Source of the DNA: Mesolinea sp040772305 | GTDB taxonomy: Bacteria > Chloroflexota > Anaerolineae > Anaerolineales > Anaerolineaceae | Length of the DNA stretch: 64,000 bases | Reading direction: 5' to 3' | NCBI GenBank assembly: GCA_040772305.1 | Contig: JAXGYK010000003.1 | Span: 102,453 to 166,452, forward strand | Shown here: in pieces, positions 32,439 through 41,982 of the stretch | Layout of the letters: each line of letters opens with the position of its first letter | Numbering within the stretch: the stretch's first letter is position 1 | Position numbers and translations under genes: made by a program | Notes under the pieces: model-generated | What the model saw: only the letters and a program-made list of their open reading frames with translations | Told to the model about the DNA's origin: nothing | Databases searched by the model: none

Positions 32439-33557
32439 ATGGAAGACCCGCGCGTAAGGCAATTGGCCCGCTATATCATTCAAACAGCTACCCAAACCCA
32501 AAACGGTGAAAAAATCCTTTTGGAACAACATGGCGGTCAAGACTACAGCCTGATCAAAGCTCTTATTCAGGAAGCATACGCTGTTGGGGCAAAACCCCAC
32601 TTTATGCTTAGCAATCGCGAAGTAGAAGCTGAGCAGCTGCGCGGGGCAGACCTGGCCCATATGCAGGATGTCACTCAATACGAGATTGCCCGCATGCAAG
32701 ACATGCATTCCTATGTGGATATCCGTGTGGACGAAAATATCTACACTTGGGGCAACCTGCCTGCCGCGTCCCGCGATGCCTGGGCACGCGGTTATTGGGG
32801 CCCCTTGCACATGGATATACGTACCCAGGAAACCAAATGGACTGTGCTCTATTGGCCAACGCAGGCTACAGCCCAACTGGCTGGAATGAGCCTCACAGAA
32901 TTTGAAGACTTCTTCTTTGATTCGGTGCTGGTAGATTACACAAAGATGGGTCAGGCCATGCAAGCGCTGGTAGCCCGCATGCAGGCAGCGGATAAAGTGC
33001 ACATTCAGGCTCCCGGTACCGACCTGGAATTTTCCATTAAAGGCATTGGTATCATGGCCATGCATGGCAACCGCAATCTTCCCGATGGTGAAATCTATAC
33101 CTCCCCTGTCCGCGACTCGGTAAACGGGACGATCCGCTTCAATGTTGATTCACGCTACCAGGACTACATTTTTAAAGACGTGCAGTTTACCTTTAAAGAC
33201 GGCAAGATTGTTGATGGCAGCAGCAATGCCACCCAGCGCATGAACCAAATCCTGGATACCGATGAAGGTGCGCGCTATATTGGTGAGTTTGCAATTGGCG
33301 TTAACCCCATGATTACGCGACCCATCACCAATATTATCTACGATGAAAAAATGGCTGGCAGTTTTCACCTTACACCAGGCAATTGTTACAACAATGCGGA
33401 TAACGGTAATACTTCCAGCATTCATTGGGATCTAATCCAAAGCCAAAGGCCGGAACATGGTGGGGGTCGAATCTACCTGGATGGCCAGCTTATTCGCGAG
33501 GATGGACTTTTTGTTCCTCCAGATTTGCAGGTGCTCAACCCTGAAGCCCTGCGCTAA
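32439..33557 (+). CDS. M29-family aminopeptidase
   Basis: 372 residues. The N-terminal half has the family's Rossmann-like domain; the C-terminal half holds the two-metal site: Glu in NLPDGEIYTSP, Glu in YIGEFAIG, then His and His/Asp in GSFHLTPGNCY and SSIHWDLI. These thermophile-type aminopeptidases (AmpS/T) remove N-terminal residues from peptides in the cytoplasm. It leads a peptide-import operon, 30 bases ahead of the first permease gene, which makes a combined import-and-digest unit. The start has a moderate purine-rich site (CTTCGGAG). Confidence 0.92.
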   Translation: MEDPRVRQLARYIIQTATQTQNGEKILLEQHGGQDYSLIKALIQEAYAVGAKPHFMLSNREVEAEQLRGADLAHMQDVTQYEIARMQDMHSYVDIRVDENIYTWGNLPAASRDAWARGYWGPLHMDIRTQETKWTVLYWPTQATAQLAGMSLTEFEDFFFDSVLVDYTKMGQAMQALVARMQAADKVHIQAPGTDLEFSIKGIGIMAMHGNRNLPDGEIYTSPVRDSVNGTIRFNVDSRYQDYIFKDVQFTFKDGKIVDGSSNATQRMNQILDTDEGARYIGEFAIGVNPMITRPITNIIYDEKMAGSFHLTPGNCYNNADNGNTSSIHWDLIQSQRPEHGGGRIYLDGQLIREDGLFVPPDLQVLNPEALR

Positions 33558-33587
33558 GCCTTTGGCGCAGCCCCGAAAGGAGTGTTT

Positions 33588-34532
33588 ATGTGGAAGTATG
33601 TTCTTAAACGCATTGCCTTATTAATTCCTACTTTGCTGATTATTAGCTTCATTGTGCTTTTTATCATGGAGCTCACTCCTGGCGATCCGGGCACCTTAAT
33701 TCTGGGTGATCGTGCTACTAAAGAGGCCATTGCCCAAAAGAACCGTGAGCTTGGTTATGATCAGCCTTTTTTGCTGCGTTATGTGAAGTACGTTTGGAAT
33801 GCCGCGCGCGGTGATCTGGGAACTTCCTGGTCCTCTGGCCGGCCTGTACTGGGCGAGATTATGACTCGTTTCCCCACCACATTTACCTTGGCAACCGGCG
33901 CGGTTATCATTGGTATTTTTGTGGGCATCCCCCTGGGCATCCTTTCTGCTGTTAAGCAATACAGCGTATTGGACTACATTGGCACTACCTTTGCCATGTT
34001 CCTGGCTTCCTTCCCGCCTTTTTGGATTGGCATGATGCTCATTATCATCTTTGCACTTAAATTGGGCTGGCTGCCTTCCTTTGGTGCTACCAGCCTTAAA
34101 AGTTTCGTCTTGCCTTGGATCACAACCGCTTGCGCATTTATTGCCTCGCAGCTGCGCATGACGCGTACTTCTATGTTAGAGGCAATTCGCATGGACTATG
34201 TGCGTACTGCGCGGGCCAAAGGCCAATTAGAGCGCAAAGTCATCGTAGATCATGCCCTCAGTAACGCTCTCCTGCCTGTGGTTACCTTAATGGGGATTGA
34301 ATTTGGGGGCCTGATGGGTGGGACAGTTACTATTGAGACCGTTTTCTCTCTTCCGGGCATTGGTTCTCTCATTATCGAAGCTATCCGCCTCAAGGACGTC
34401 CCAATGGTGATTGGGGCTACCATCACACTGGCTTCCCTTTTTACCCTTTTGATGATCGCAGTAGATATTCTTTATGCCTTCATTGACCCACGTATCAAAG
34501 CCCGCTACGTTAGCGCCAGGAGTAAAGCATGA
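33588..34532 (+). CDS. Peptide ABC transporter permease (DppB type)
   Basis: 314 residues with six membrane segments; the N-terminus MWKYVLKRIALLIPTLLIIS and the binding-protein-dependent loop (EAIRMDYVRTARAKG) are standard for DppB/OppB. AGGAG lies five bases before the ATG at 33588; a GTG two codons earlier overlaps it. The gene overlaps the next by four bases (ATGA). Confidence 0.93.
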   Translation: MWKYVLKRIALLIPTLLIISFIVLFIMELTPGDPGTLILGDRATKEAIAQKNRELGYDQPFLLRYVKYVWNAARGDLGTSWSSGRPVLGEIMTRFPTTFTLATGAVIIGIFVGIPLGILSAVKQYSVLDYIGTTFAMFLASFPPFWIGMMLIIIFALKLGWLPSFGATSLKSFVLPWITTACAFIASQLRMTRTSMLEAIRMDYVRTARAKGQLERKVIVDHALSNALLPVVTLMGIEFGGLMGGTVTIETVFSLPGIGSLIIEAIRLKDVPMVIGATITLASLFTLLMIAVDILYAFIDPRIKARYVSARSKA

Positions 34533-35425
34533 CTGCCACAACCGTTAACCAATACAACGCCGAATTGGTACGCATCCGCAAGAAAAGCCGCTTTGGTGAA
34601 ATCTGGGGGCGCTTTCGCAAAAATAAGACTGCCGTTATCGGCCTGGTGCTTTTTAGCCTCATTCTGGCGGTCGTAGTTTTCGCCGATCTCATTGTGCCCT
34701 ACCAGGTCTCGATGGAGCAGGTGATTAAAGACCGTCTGCAAGCTCCCTCAGCTGCCCATATTCTGGGGACCGACAACTATGGTCGTGATATCTTTGCCCG
34801 CCTGGTGCATGGCTCGCGTAATTCGCTCCTGGTAGGACTGGGGGCAGTGGCTATTGGCATCACCATCGGCGGACTGCTGGGCTCCATATCGGGGTATTTC
34901 GGCGGCTTTATCGATAACCTTATCGTGCGTTTCACCGATACGATCATGTGTATTCCGCTGATGCTTTTGGTACTTACGATTGTGGCCGCACTGGGGACCA
35001 GTTTAATTAATGTGCTGCTGGCAATGATGATTGCCAATGTGCCCACCTATACCCGCATTGTGCGTTCAGCTATTTTGCCGGTCACCTCGATGGATTATAT
35101 CGAAGCTGCCCGTGCCAGCGGCTCCAACAATCTGCAAATTATCTTCAGTCATATTTTGCCCAACGCCATTGGTCCGATTATTGTGCAAGCCACCATGGCC
35201 GTTGGCACGATGATCATCAATGCGGCCAGCATCAGTTTTTTGGGAATGGGCATTCAGCCGCCCACGCCTGAATGGGGAGCCATGCTTAACGAGGCCAAAC
35301 AGTATATGCTGCAATACCCCTATATGGTCATCTTTCCCGGTCTGGCTATTGGTATTACGGCGCTCTCACTCAACCTGATGGGCGACGGTCTGCGCGACGC
35401 CCTCGACCCACGGCTTAAGGACTAG
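34529..35425 (+). CDS. Peptide ABC transporter permease (DppC type)
   Basis: 298 residues. A cytoplasmic N-terminus with the OppC-type segment (WGRFRKNKTAVIGLVLFSL) is followed by HILGTDNYGRDIFARLVHGSRNSL, seen as LGTDNYGRDIFARLVHGSR, and the EAA loop YIEAARASGSNNLQIIFSHI (20 residues). It forms the membrane channel with the DppB-type partner. Start overlaps the previous gene's stop. Confidence 0.93.
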   Translation: MTATTVNQYNAELVRIRKKSRFGEIWGRFRKNKTAVIGLVLFSLILAVVVFADLIVPYQVSMEQVIKDRLQAPSAAHILGTDNYGRDIFARLVHGSRNSLLVGLGAVAIGITIGGLLGSISGYFGGFIDNLIVRFTDTIMCIPLMLLVLTIVAALGTSLINVLLAMMIANVPTYTRIVRSAILPVTSMDYIEAARASGSNNLQIIFSHILPNAIGPIIVQATMAVGTMIINAASISFLGMGIQPPTPEWGAMLNEAKQYMLQYPYMVIFPGLAIGITALSLNLMGDGLRDALDPRLKD

Positions 35426-35427
35426 TT

Positions 35428-36417
35428 ATGAGTAATTCAACCCTTTTAGATGTAAAAGACCTGGAGGTTATCTATACCGGTGATGGCGGTAAAGTACAGG
35501 CTGTGAATAAGATTTCCTTTGAACTCAAAGAGAAGGAAACTCTGGGTCTGGTTGGTGAAACCGGCGCAGGAAAAACTACCACCGCTCTGGCTATCATGGG
35601 TTTGCTGCCCGAACGCAACAGCCGCGTAATGGGCGGTGAGATATTCTTTCAGGATGGCGACCTGCTCAAGAAGAACAAAGATGAGATGCGTCTCATCCGC
35701 GGCGCCCTGATAAGTATGATTTTCCAGGACCCCATGACTGCCCTCAATCCTGTCAAAACGGTGGGTGACCAGGTGCTGGAGAGCCTAAAGATCCACTTTG
35801 CCGGGGAAATGACCTCTGCGGAGATGGACAGCCGCGTAGATGAACTTTTCACGCTGGTGGGCATTTCTCCAAATCGGAAAAAGGACTACCCGCACCAATT
35901 TTCTGGCGGTATGAAACAGCGTGTGGTAATCGCCATTGCCTTGGCTTGTGAACCACTTTTGATGATTGCCGATGAGCCTACTACTGCCTTGGACGTAACC
36001 ATTCAGGCACAGGTATTGGCCCTGATGGAGGAACTCAAACAGAAACTGAATATGTCCATGATCATGATTACGCATGACCTGGGCATCGTAGCCGAGGTTT
36101 GTGACCGCGTAGCCATTATGTACGCTGGTGAGCTGGTGGAAAGCGGTACTGTCAAGGATTTCTTCCAAGGCAAACAGCATCATCCCTACACGGTGGGCCT
36201 TTTGGGTGCCCTGCCCAGTTTAACAAAACATTCCCGCCGCTTAAGCCCTATTCCAGGATTAATGCCCGATCCTACTAATCTGCCCCTTGGCTGTAAATTT
36301 CATCCTCGCTGCCCGCATGCAATGCCTATTTGCGAACAGGAGCAGCCCGATGTATATGAATATGACGGACACCTTATCGCATGCCACTTGATGAGTGCCC
36401 AGGAAGGAGGGGTCTAA
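35428..36417 (+). CDS. Peptide ABC transporter ATP-binding protein (DppD type)
   Basis: 329 residues: Walker A GETGAGKTTT near residue 41, signature HQFSGGMKQRV, Walker B LLMIADEPTTALD, switch His in ITHDLG. The C-terminal oligopeptide-transporter domain contains the cysteine cluster GCKFHPRCPHAMPICEQEQP that binds an iron-sulfur or metal centre in relatives. It ends at the start of the next ATPase gene (TAATG overlap). Confidence 0.93.
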   Translation: MSNSTLLDVKDLEVIYTGDGGKVQAVNKISFELKEKETLGLVGETGAGKTTTALAIMGLLPERNSRVMGGEIFFQDGDLLKKNKDEMRLIRGALISMIFQDPMTALNPVKTVGDQVLESLKIHFAGEMTSAEMDSRVDELFTLVGISPNRKKDYPHQFSGGMKQRVVIAIALACEPLLMIADEPTTALDVTIQAQVLALMEELKQKLNMSMIMITHDLGIVAEVCDRVAIMYAGELVESGTVKDFFQGKQHHPYTVGLLGALPSLTKHSRRLSPIPGLMPDPTNLPLGCKFHPRCPHAMPICEQEQPDVYEYDGHLIACHLMSAQEGGV

Positions 36418-37406
36418 TGGAGCCTATTGTTGCGACCCGTGGACTGAATAAGTACTTCAAGGTCTCTGGCGGACGCTGGTTACATGCCGTGGATGGTATT
36501 GACCTCAGCATCACGCGCGGCAAAACCCTGGGTGTAGTTGGCGAGAGCGGCTGCGGTAAATCTACCCTGGGCCGCCTGATTGCCAGATTGTTGGAACCAA
36601 CTGCTGGCGAAATATTGTTCAATGGTCAGAGTATGTTGGAGCAGGGCAGAAAAGCTCAAAAAGAATATCGCCGCAAAGTGCAAATGATCTTTCAGGATCC
36701 CTATTCCAGCCTGGACCCGCGCATGAGTACTTTTGAACTGATTGCCGAGCCGCTGCGCCGCTATAAAGTACACAAAAACAAGAACGATTTGGTGGAAATA
36801 GTTGTGGAACTGATGCAAACGGTGGGCCTGGATCTGCGCTTCATCAATTCCTATCCCCATGAGATGGATGGCGGTCGCCGCCAGCGCATTGGGGTGGCAC
36901 GTGCCCTGGCGCTTAACCCGGAATTTGTTGTTTGTGACGAACCTGTTTCGGCCTTGGACGTTTCGATTCAAGCTCAGATTCTCAATCTGCTAATGGACCT
37001 GCAGGAAGAGCGGAATTTATCCTACATGTTTATTACCCACGACCTCTCAGTCGTCAAACATATCTCTAACGAGATCATGGTGATGTATCTGGGTCAATGT
37101 GTTGAAAGGGCTAAGACTCAGAATCTCTTTGATGAACCCTTGCATCCGTATACGCAAGGTTTACTAGCTGCTATCCCTCTGCCCGAGCTGCGCGAAAACA
37201 GGAAGCGCATTCTGCTGCGTGGAGAGGTGACCGACCCCATTGATCCTAAACCGGGGTGCCGTTTTTATGGAAGGTGTGAACACGCCAGACCGCAATGTGT
37301 AGCCGGGCCAGTCGCGACGACTGAGGCCAGCCCTGGCCACTTTGTGGCTTGCGTGCTCTATCAAAAAGAAGATTCTGGAGGAAAAAATGAAGAAAGTAAT
37401 CACTAA
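36417..37406 (+). CDS. Peptide ABC transporter ATP-binding protein (DppF type)
   Basis: 329 residues from the ATG that overlaps the DppD stop; AGGAGGGG lies directly upstream. Walker A GESGCGKST, Walker B FVVCDEPVSALD. The signature is DGGRRQR in place of the common SGGQRQR, a variant I have seen in this subgroup. The C-terminal cysteine cluster is GCRFYGRCEHARPQC. The longer frame beginning at 36381 is not needed. Its last 20 bases overlap the binding-protein gene. Confidence 0.93.
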   Translation: MEPIVATRGLNKYFKVSGGRWLHAVDGIDLSITRGKTLGVVGESGCGKSTLGRLIARLLEPTAGEILFNGQSMLEQGRKAQKEYRRKVQMIFQDPYSSLDPRMSTFELIAEPLRRYKVHKNKNDLVEIVVELMQTVGLDLRFINSYPHEMDGGRRQRIGVARALALNPEFVVCDEPVSALDVSIQAQILNLLMDLQEERNLSYMFITHDLSVVKHISNEIMVMYLGQCVERAKTQNLFDEPLHPYTQGLLAAIPLPELRENRKRILLRGEVTDPIDPKPGCRFYGRCEHARPQCVAGPVATTEASPGHFVACVLYQKEDSGGKNEESNH

Positions 37407-39006
37407 AGCCATGGTGGTGTTTTTGCTGCTGGCAATGGTTTTGAGCGCTTGCTCACCTGCCCCGCAAGAAACCGCCGCACCTAGCAAAGCTGAAGCCGAA
37501 CAGGCTCCGGCTGCCGCAGGCGAAGCTCCAGCCGCCGCCGATGGCATCGATACCAACCGTGTAGTCAATGTTGCCTACCCGGCAATTTGCAAACACTTTG
37601 ACAACACGGCCAGCTTTGGCGTTGCCGAACAAGCCTGCTTAACCCAAATTTATGATGGCCTGCTTACCAGGGATTTTGAAGGCAATCTGTACCCCGGACT
37701 GGCCACCGAATGGACCGTCTCGGATGATTCCGTCACCTATACCTTTAAGTTGCGTGAGGATGTCAAGTGGAGTGATGGCGAACCTTTCACCGCTGAAGAT
37801 GTAAAAGCCAGCTTTGATTATTACGCCAGCCAGCCAGCCGTTTCTTGGTTCTACGCCGATGTGATCAAAGAAACCAATATGATTGATCAATACACTGTGG
37901 AAATTGTTTTGCACAAGCCTAACGTACCCTTCCTGCGCAGCATGGGCCAGGATCAGTACGGCTTTATTATGGCTAAGCATATCCTCGAAAAATACGGCGA
38001 CCAGGTTGGGCGCACCATGGAATCGGTTGTGGGTACTGGCCCCTACATCCTCACCGATTGGAAAACGGACACCTCTGTGACCTTCAAAGCCAAGGAAGAC
38101 TACTGGCGCGAGCCCGCTGAGGTGAAAAACCTCGTATTCCATAAGATTCCGGATATGAATGCCGCCGTGGTTGCCCTGCAAACCGGTGAACTGGATGTGT
38201 ACTACAATCCGGTTAAAGGCACTGCTTACGAAACCTTGAAAGCTGCCCCTAACGTGGTGATAGATGAATTTGTAAGTGCCCGTAACGAAGGTGTTTACAT
38301 GCACGTACCCACAGGTACTTTCTCGGACGTGCGCATGCGCCAGGCTGTAGCTTATGCGATCAGCAAGGAAGACATGATTACCGTTGCCGCTGAAGGCCTT
38401 GGGTCACCCATTCAGTACCCTGGTGATATCGGTACGCGCATGGCGGGTAACCCCAATGTTGTTCCCTCGATCACCTATAACCAGGACCTCGAAAAAGCCA
38501 AAGCCCTCGTCATTGAGGCGGGTATGGAAGGCGCTAGCGTGGTTGTAAAGTCCTACAACACCGAGCCCTATGCTACGATGGGTACTTATTTGCAGAACGT
38601 ACTTTCGCAGATCGGTTTGAACGCTACGGTTGAGCAGATGGAACGGGCTACCTTCCTCGATCAGCTGGAAAAAGGTGAAGTTGAAATCCTGCCCTTGGCC
38701 TGGGTAGGCTCAATGTACGATATCGACGAAGTGCTCAATACTTCTTTGTATTCTAAGAACGCAGGCACTTCTGCCAACTATAGTTTCTACAGCGATCCCG
38801 AAATGGATCAACTGATTGATGATTCGCGCGCTGCCACCAGCCAGGAAGAACGTCTGGCTCTGGAAAGCCAAATCATCGAAAAGTTCATGCAGGATGTGCC
38901 CTTTGTGAGCATTTATGCTGTAACCTATGCCATCCCGCACTCTGCTGAACTGACCATGGATAACCCCCAGTCCCTGAGCGGCTATCTGCTTAAGTGGGCC
39001 AAGTAG
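37387..39006 (+). CDS. Peptide-binding lipoprotein (family 5 solute-binding protein)
   Basis: 539 residues. Start at 37387 after GGAGG; signal peptide with lipobox VLSAC; Ala/Glu-rich linker; then the DppA/OppA fold (QIYDGLLTRDFEGNLYPGLA, given as 20 residues, then YTFKLREDVKWSDGEPFTAEDV in two halves: FKLREDVKWSDG and PFTAEDVKASFDYY). It presents peptides to the DppBCDF-type transporter encoded upstream. Unlike most operons of this kind, the binding-protein gene is last rather than first and overlaps dppF by 20 bases. Confidence 0.92.
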   Translation: MKKVITKAMVVFLLLAMVLSACSPAPQETAAPSKAEAEQAPAAAGEAPAAADGIDTNRVVNVAYPAICKHFDNTASFGVAEQACLTQIYDGLLTRDFEGNLYPGLATEWTVSDDSVTYTFKLREDVKWSDGEPFTAEDVKASFDYYASQPAVSWFYADVIKETNMIDQYTVEIVLHKPNVPFLRSMGQDQYGFIMAKHILEKYGDQVGRTMESVVGTGPYILTDWKTDTSVTFKAKEDYWREPAEVKNLVFHKIPDMNAAVVALQTGELDVYYNPVKGTAYETLKAAPNVVIDEFVSARNEGVYMHVPTGTFSDVRMRQAVAYAISKEDMITVAAEGLGSPIQYPGDIGTRMAGNPNVVPSITYNQDLEKAKALVIEAGMEGASVVVKSYNTEPYATMGTYLQNVLSQIGLNATVEQMERATFLDQLEKGEVEILPLAWVGSMYDIDEVLNTSLYSKNAGTSANYSFYSDPEMDQLIDDSRAATSQEERLALESQIIEKFMQDVPFVSIYAVTYAIPHSAELTMDNPQSLSGYLLKWAK

Positions 39007-39027
39007 ACTCAAAACTTTTGAATAGAG

Positions 39028-39055
39028 TTAAGGGCGCGGAAACCCGCGCCCTTAA
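39028..39055. terminator. Terminator of the peptide-transport operon
   Basis: A perfect 12-bp stem TTAAGGGCGCGG/CCGCGCCCTTAA with loop AAAC, followed by an A/T-rich ACTTTT. The symmetrical AT ends let it work in both directions. Confidence 0.88.
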
Positions 39056-39243
39056 ACTTTTAAATAAGTGCGATACGATCATGGCTGCAGTTTAAGGCCA
39101 ACAATTCCACTTTTAATTACCTTTAAAGCACGCGCCCTAACCGCACCTTTTTTAGCTTCAAATTCAGACTTGTTTTCTTCTCTTTGTAACCCCGATTTGT
39201 TATAGAAGGTTAAATATTTTTACTTTTTGGGGTATCATTATTC

Positions 39244-39271
39244 ACAGGCTTACAAAGATTTGTAAGCCTGT
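39244..39271. promoter_or_regulatory. Perfect 12-bp inverted repeat upstream of the AraC-type gene
   Basis: ACAGGCTTACAA (39244-39255) and TTGTAAGCCTGT (39260-39271) around AGAT. No T tract follows, and it lies 60 bases before the regulator gene, so an operator for autoregulation is as likely as a terminator. The rest of 39056-39330 shows nothing else. Confidence 0.5.
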
Positions 39272-39330
39272 AATGCAAAACAGCACAGTTTCATCCAAAA
39301 CGGGTTTTACGCCATTCTAGAAGAAAGGAT

Positions 39331-40887
39331 GTGTACTGGGTCAGCACCTTGCAAATGAACGTTCTCACCATTTCACGTTCCTATATCAATAGCGTCCGTA
39401 TTCGGGATTTATTTGATGCCCAAGGTACCGATTTCCAATGGTTCTTTGAACTGAATGCCATTGCTGGTATCGAAAAAGTGCATGAAATCCGGCCTCAGAT
39501 TCTGGTTCTGTTCCTTGATTTGGGTTGGATTGGCGTGGTAGATTTTTTAACCCAGGCAGCTCCCGCATTGGATAGCAGTGTCATCCTGGTAGTCACTCCA
39601 AATGCCATTGATGAATGGCAAATGCAGCAGCTCTTTACTGATTTGCTTGCAGTCCGTTCTGATTTACAAAGCCGTGTCATTGTGGAACGCCTTGAAGATA
39701 TTGGTTCGGACCTGATAGAGCAAGTAATGGACAAAGCAGCTAGCCTGGCAGTGAGCGGCGCTACGGAACCCGCTGATCAATCCCACAAATTGGCTCTTGC
39801 CGAACCAGCTTTTGTGCGCTCTCAACTGGAGGCCATATATAAAAGTCTGCTGAAGGCCAACCTGAATGATTTAGTCCTGGCTGCCTGGGTAAGCAGTGCT
39901 GCTAACTCGATTAGCTTGGAGGTACCGGGCAAGGTGCTGAAACGCTGTTTAGCACCGAAGGCTTTTTTTAGTACCGATCCCCATACCATCTTTGCTGCTG
40001 TGGACTTACACACCCTGCCTGATTACGAACACAAAGTGTTTCTTGCCTTTGAAAACACCTTCTTTCAGGAAAGCTCAGACTTGCAGGCACAGCTGCGGCT
40101 TTTTTATACCAACCCCATCAACCTGAGCGCCTTTTTTGACAGTGTGGAAGATATAAAACGCGAAGCTGCCCAGCTCTTCTTTTACTCCTCCCATAAGCCG
40201 ATTCTTCTGCAGGCAGAGGCTGCCGGTTCTTTCCAAGCAGAGGTCTGGACACAGCTTTTCCGCCAGATGTTCCAAAGCCTTCTTTGGAGAGATTGCACAA
40301 ATCTTTGTAGGCAGGTGCAGACCCTGTTTTTGGAACTAGTACGGGCTGAGAGGTCCTGGGTCCTGTTAGGATTGGCAGAACGAATTACCTTGGATATCCT
40401 CCAGGCAGCTTATGCCATTGGCATGGCAGGCCAAAAGATGCAGCCTGTAACCACAAGTTCCTTCAAGGACCTGGACGCGCAAACAGAGTTCTATTGTGAA
40501 AAACTCCGTCAGTGTTTTGAGTTAGAGCAAATTCATTCCTCAAAAACCGGCGATACTATCAGCAAGGTTATTGATATTCTCTTTTCAGAATACTCTGCAG
40601 ATCAAAACCTGCTTAATCTTTCCAGCAGGGTAGCCCTTGCGCCTGCATATCTAAGCCGTGCCTTTCGGAAAACGACAGGCATTGGGCTTAATTACCTCTT
40701 GCAGGCAATACGCCTCGATCACAGTGTCTTGCTTGCCCGCGCTGGTATACAGCATGTGGAAAAGCTGGCTGAAAGGGTAGGTTTCAGTGATCCCAAATAC
40801 TTCAGCACCAAATTCCGGGAACGTTTTGACTATCCTCCTTCAGCAATGATACGTGAGATTCAAGCCGAACAGAAAGGCCGCAAATGA
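39331..40887 (+). CDS. AraC-type transcriptional regulator with receiver-like N-terminus
   Basis: Up to 518 residues. The first ~120 residues resemble a response-regulator receiver (MNVLTISRSYINSVRIRDLF, then ILVLFLDLGWIGVVDFL) but with weak conservation, so phosphorylation is doubtful. The middle 270 residues are unassigned. The last 100 are two AraC helix-turn-helix motifs (LNLSSRVALAPAYLSRAFRK and VEKLAERVGFSDPKYFSTKF). The start is uncertain: the GTG at 39331 has AAAGGA too close, and the ATG at 39355 has no clear site. It overlaps the dehydrogenase gene by four bases, so it probably controls or is co-expressed with it. Confidence 0.82.
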   Translation: MYWVSTLQMNVLTISRSYINSVRIRDLFDAQGTDFQWFFELNAIAGIEKVHEIRPQILVLFLDLGWIGVVDFLTQAAPALDSSVILVVTPNAIDEWQMQQLFTDLLAVRSDLQSRVIVERLEDIGSDLIEQVMDKAASLAVSGATEPADQSHKLALAEPAFVRSQLEAIYKSLLKANLNDLVLAAWVSSAANSISLEVPGKVLKRCLAPKAFFSTDPHTIFAAVDLHTLPDYEHKVFLAFENTFFQESSDLQAQLRLFYTNPINLSAFFDSVEDIKREAAQLFFYSSHKPILLQAEAAGSFQAEVWTQLFRQMFQSLLWRDCTNLCRQVQTLFLELVRAERSWVLLGLAERITLDILQAAYAIGMAGQKMQPVTTSSFKDLDAQTEFYCEKLRQCFELEQIHSSKTGDTISKVIDILFSEYSADQNLLNLSSRVALAPAYLSRAFRKTTGIGLNYLLQAIRLDHSVLLARAGIQHVEKLAERVGFSDPKYFSTKFRERFDYPPSAMIREIQAEQKGRK

Positions 40888-41894
40888 AATCGGTACGCCT
40901 GGACTACAGTGGTCACCTGGTTATTGAAGATGTGCCTGTCCCACAGCTTAGCTCCGATTCCCAGGTAAAGATTCGAGTACGCTATGCGGCAATCAATGCT
41001 GATGATTACGCAATGTACACCGGTCGACTGGGTACCCGTTATGTAAATGCGGGTTTGATGCATGAATTCAGCGGCGAAATTGTCGAAACTGGGTCTGCTG
41101 CAGCCTCTATGGGCTTGAAAGTTGGCGACAAAGTAAGCGGACGCCCCTTGATTTCCTGCGGAATCTGTCATTATTGCCGTACCGGAAAGCCCAATCTCTG
41201 CATCGAGGCTCGTCAAACGGGTGTTTTGGACGAATACATCTTGCGCGATCTTTCCGCTGTGGTACGTTTACCCAAAGGCTTGTCACTGCAGGCAGGGGCA
41301 TTATCCTGGCTGGCTACGAATACACTCACCGCTGTTGAGCGTCTGGGAATTTCGGCAGGGCACCGCGTACTTATTCATGGCGGGGGTGCGACCGGTTTGC
41401 TCTTCCTTTCGGTCATTAAAGACCGGTATCCCAGCTTGCTGGTGGTTAGCGAACCCATTGAAGCCAAGCGTCATCTTGCCCTGGAACTGGGAGCTGATGT
41501 TGTTTTCAACCCTGATGAACGCAAAATCCATGAGCAAACTCTGGCCTATACGAACGGTTTGGGCTTTGACTACATCATTGATGCTGCGGGCAATGCAGAG
41601 ATTTTCAAATACACCCTGGACTGTCTTGCCAGGGGCGGGAGCATCTTGCTTTTTTCCAATTACCCCCTACAGGAAAAAATCTCCTTCACCCTTTCCGACA
41701 TTTATTGGAAGGAAGCTACCATCCTATCGGCCTACGGCAGCCGGCATAGCAGCTTTACCGATATGAATGCCGACTACCTTGTGCATCTGAACCTTGAACG
41801 CTTCATTTCACGGGTAATGCCTGCAGAGCAAATAACCGAAGCCCTGGAACTCTATGGTACCCGTCAGGAACTCCGAATCCTTATCGAATTGTGA
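40884..41894 (+). CDS. Zinc-type medium-chain dehydrogenase (alcohol/sorbitol dehydrogenase-like)
   Basis: 336 residues. The structural-zinc cysteine set is present (CGICHYCRTGKPNLC), as are the His-Glu pair (GLMHEFSGEIV) and the nucleotide site (VLIHGGGATGLLFLSV). The usual catalytic-zinc Cys near residue 40 is missing: the expected CGSD region reads AAINADDY. The active site therefore differs from classical enzymes of the family; it may work without catalytic zinc or on an unusual substrate. The start codon overlaps the AraC-type gene's stop (ATGA). Confidence 0.85.
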   Translation: MKSVRLDYSGHLVIEDVPVPQLSSDSQVKIRVRYAAINADDYAMYTGRLGTRYVNAGLMHEFSGEIVETGSAAASMGLKVGDKVSGRPLISCGICHYCRTGKPNLCIEARQTGVLDEYILRDLSAVVRLPKGLSLQAGALSWLATNTLTAVERLGISAGHRVLIHGGGATGLLFLSVIKDRYPSLLVVSEPIEAKRHLALELGADVVFNPDERKIHEQTLAYTNGLGFDYIIDAAGNAEIFKYTLDCLARGGSILLFSNYPLQEKISFTLSDIYWKEATILSAYGSRHSSFTDMNADYLVHLNLERFISRVMPAEQITEALELYGTRQELRILIEL

Positions 41895-41916
41895 ACACGA
41901 ACTCTGGAGAGATCCA

Positions 41917-41950
41917 AAAAGCACCCTTGGTTTTTGCCAACGGTGCTTTT
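41917..41950. terminator. Bidirectional terminator between the dehydrogenase and pheT
   Basis: AAAAGCACC and GGTGCTTTT form a 9-bp stem around a 14- to 16-base loop, with A and T tracts on the two sides. It serves two convergent genes. Confidence 0.8.
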
Positions 41951-41982
41951 ATGGTTCAGTACCAGTCAAAGAAGGGTCCGAG

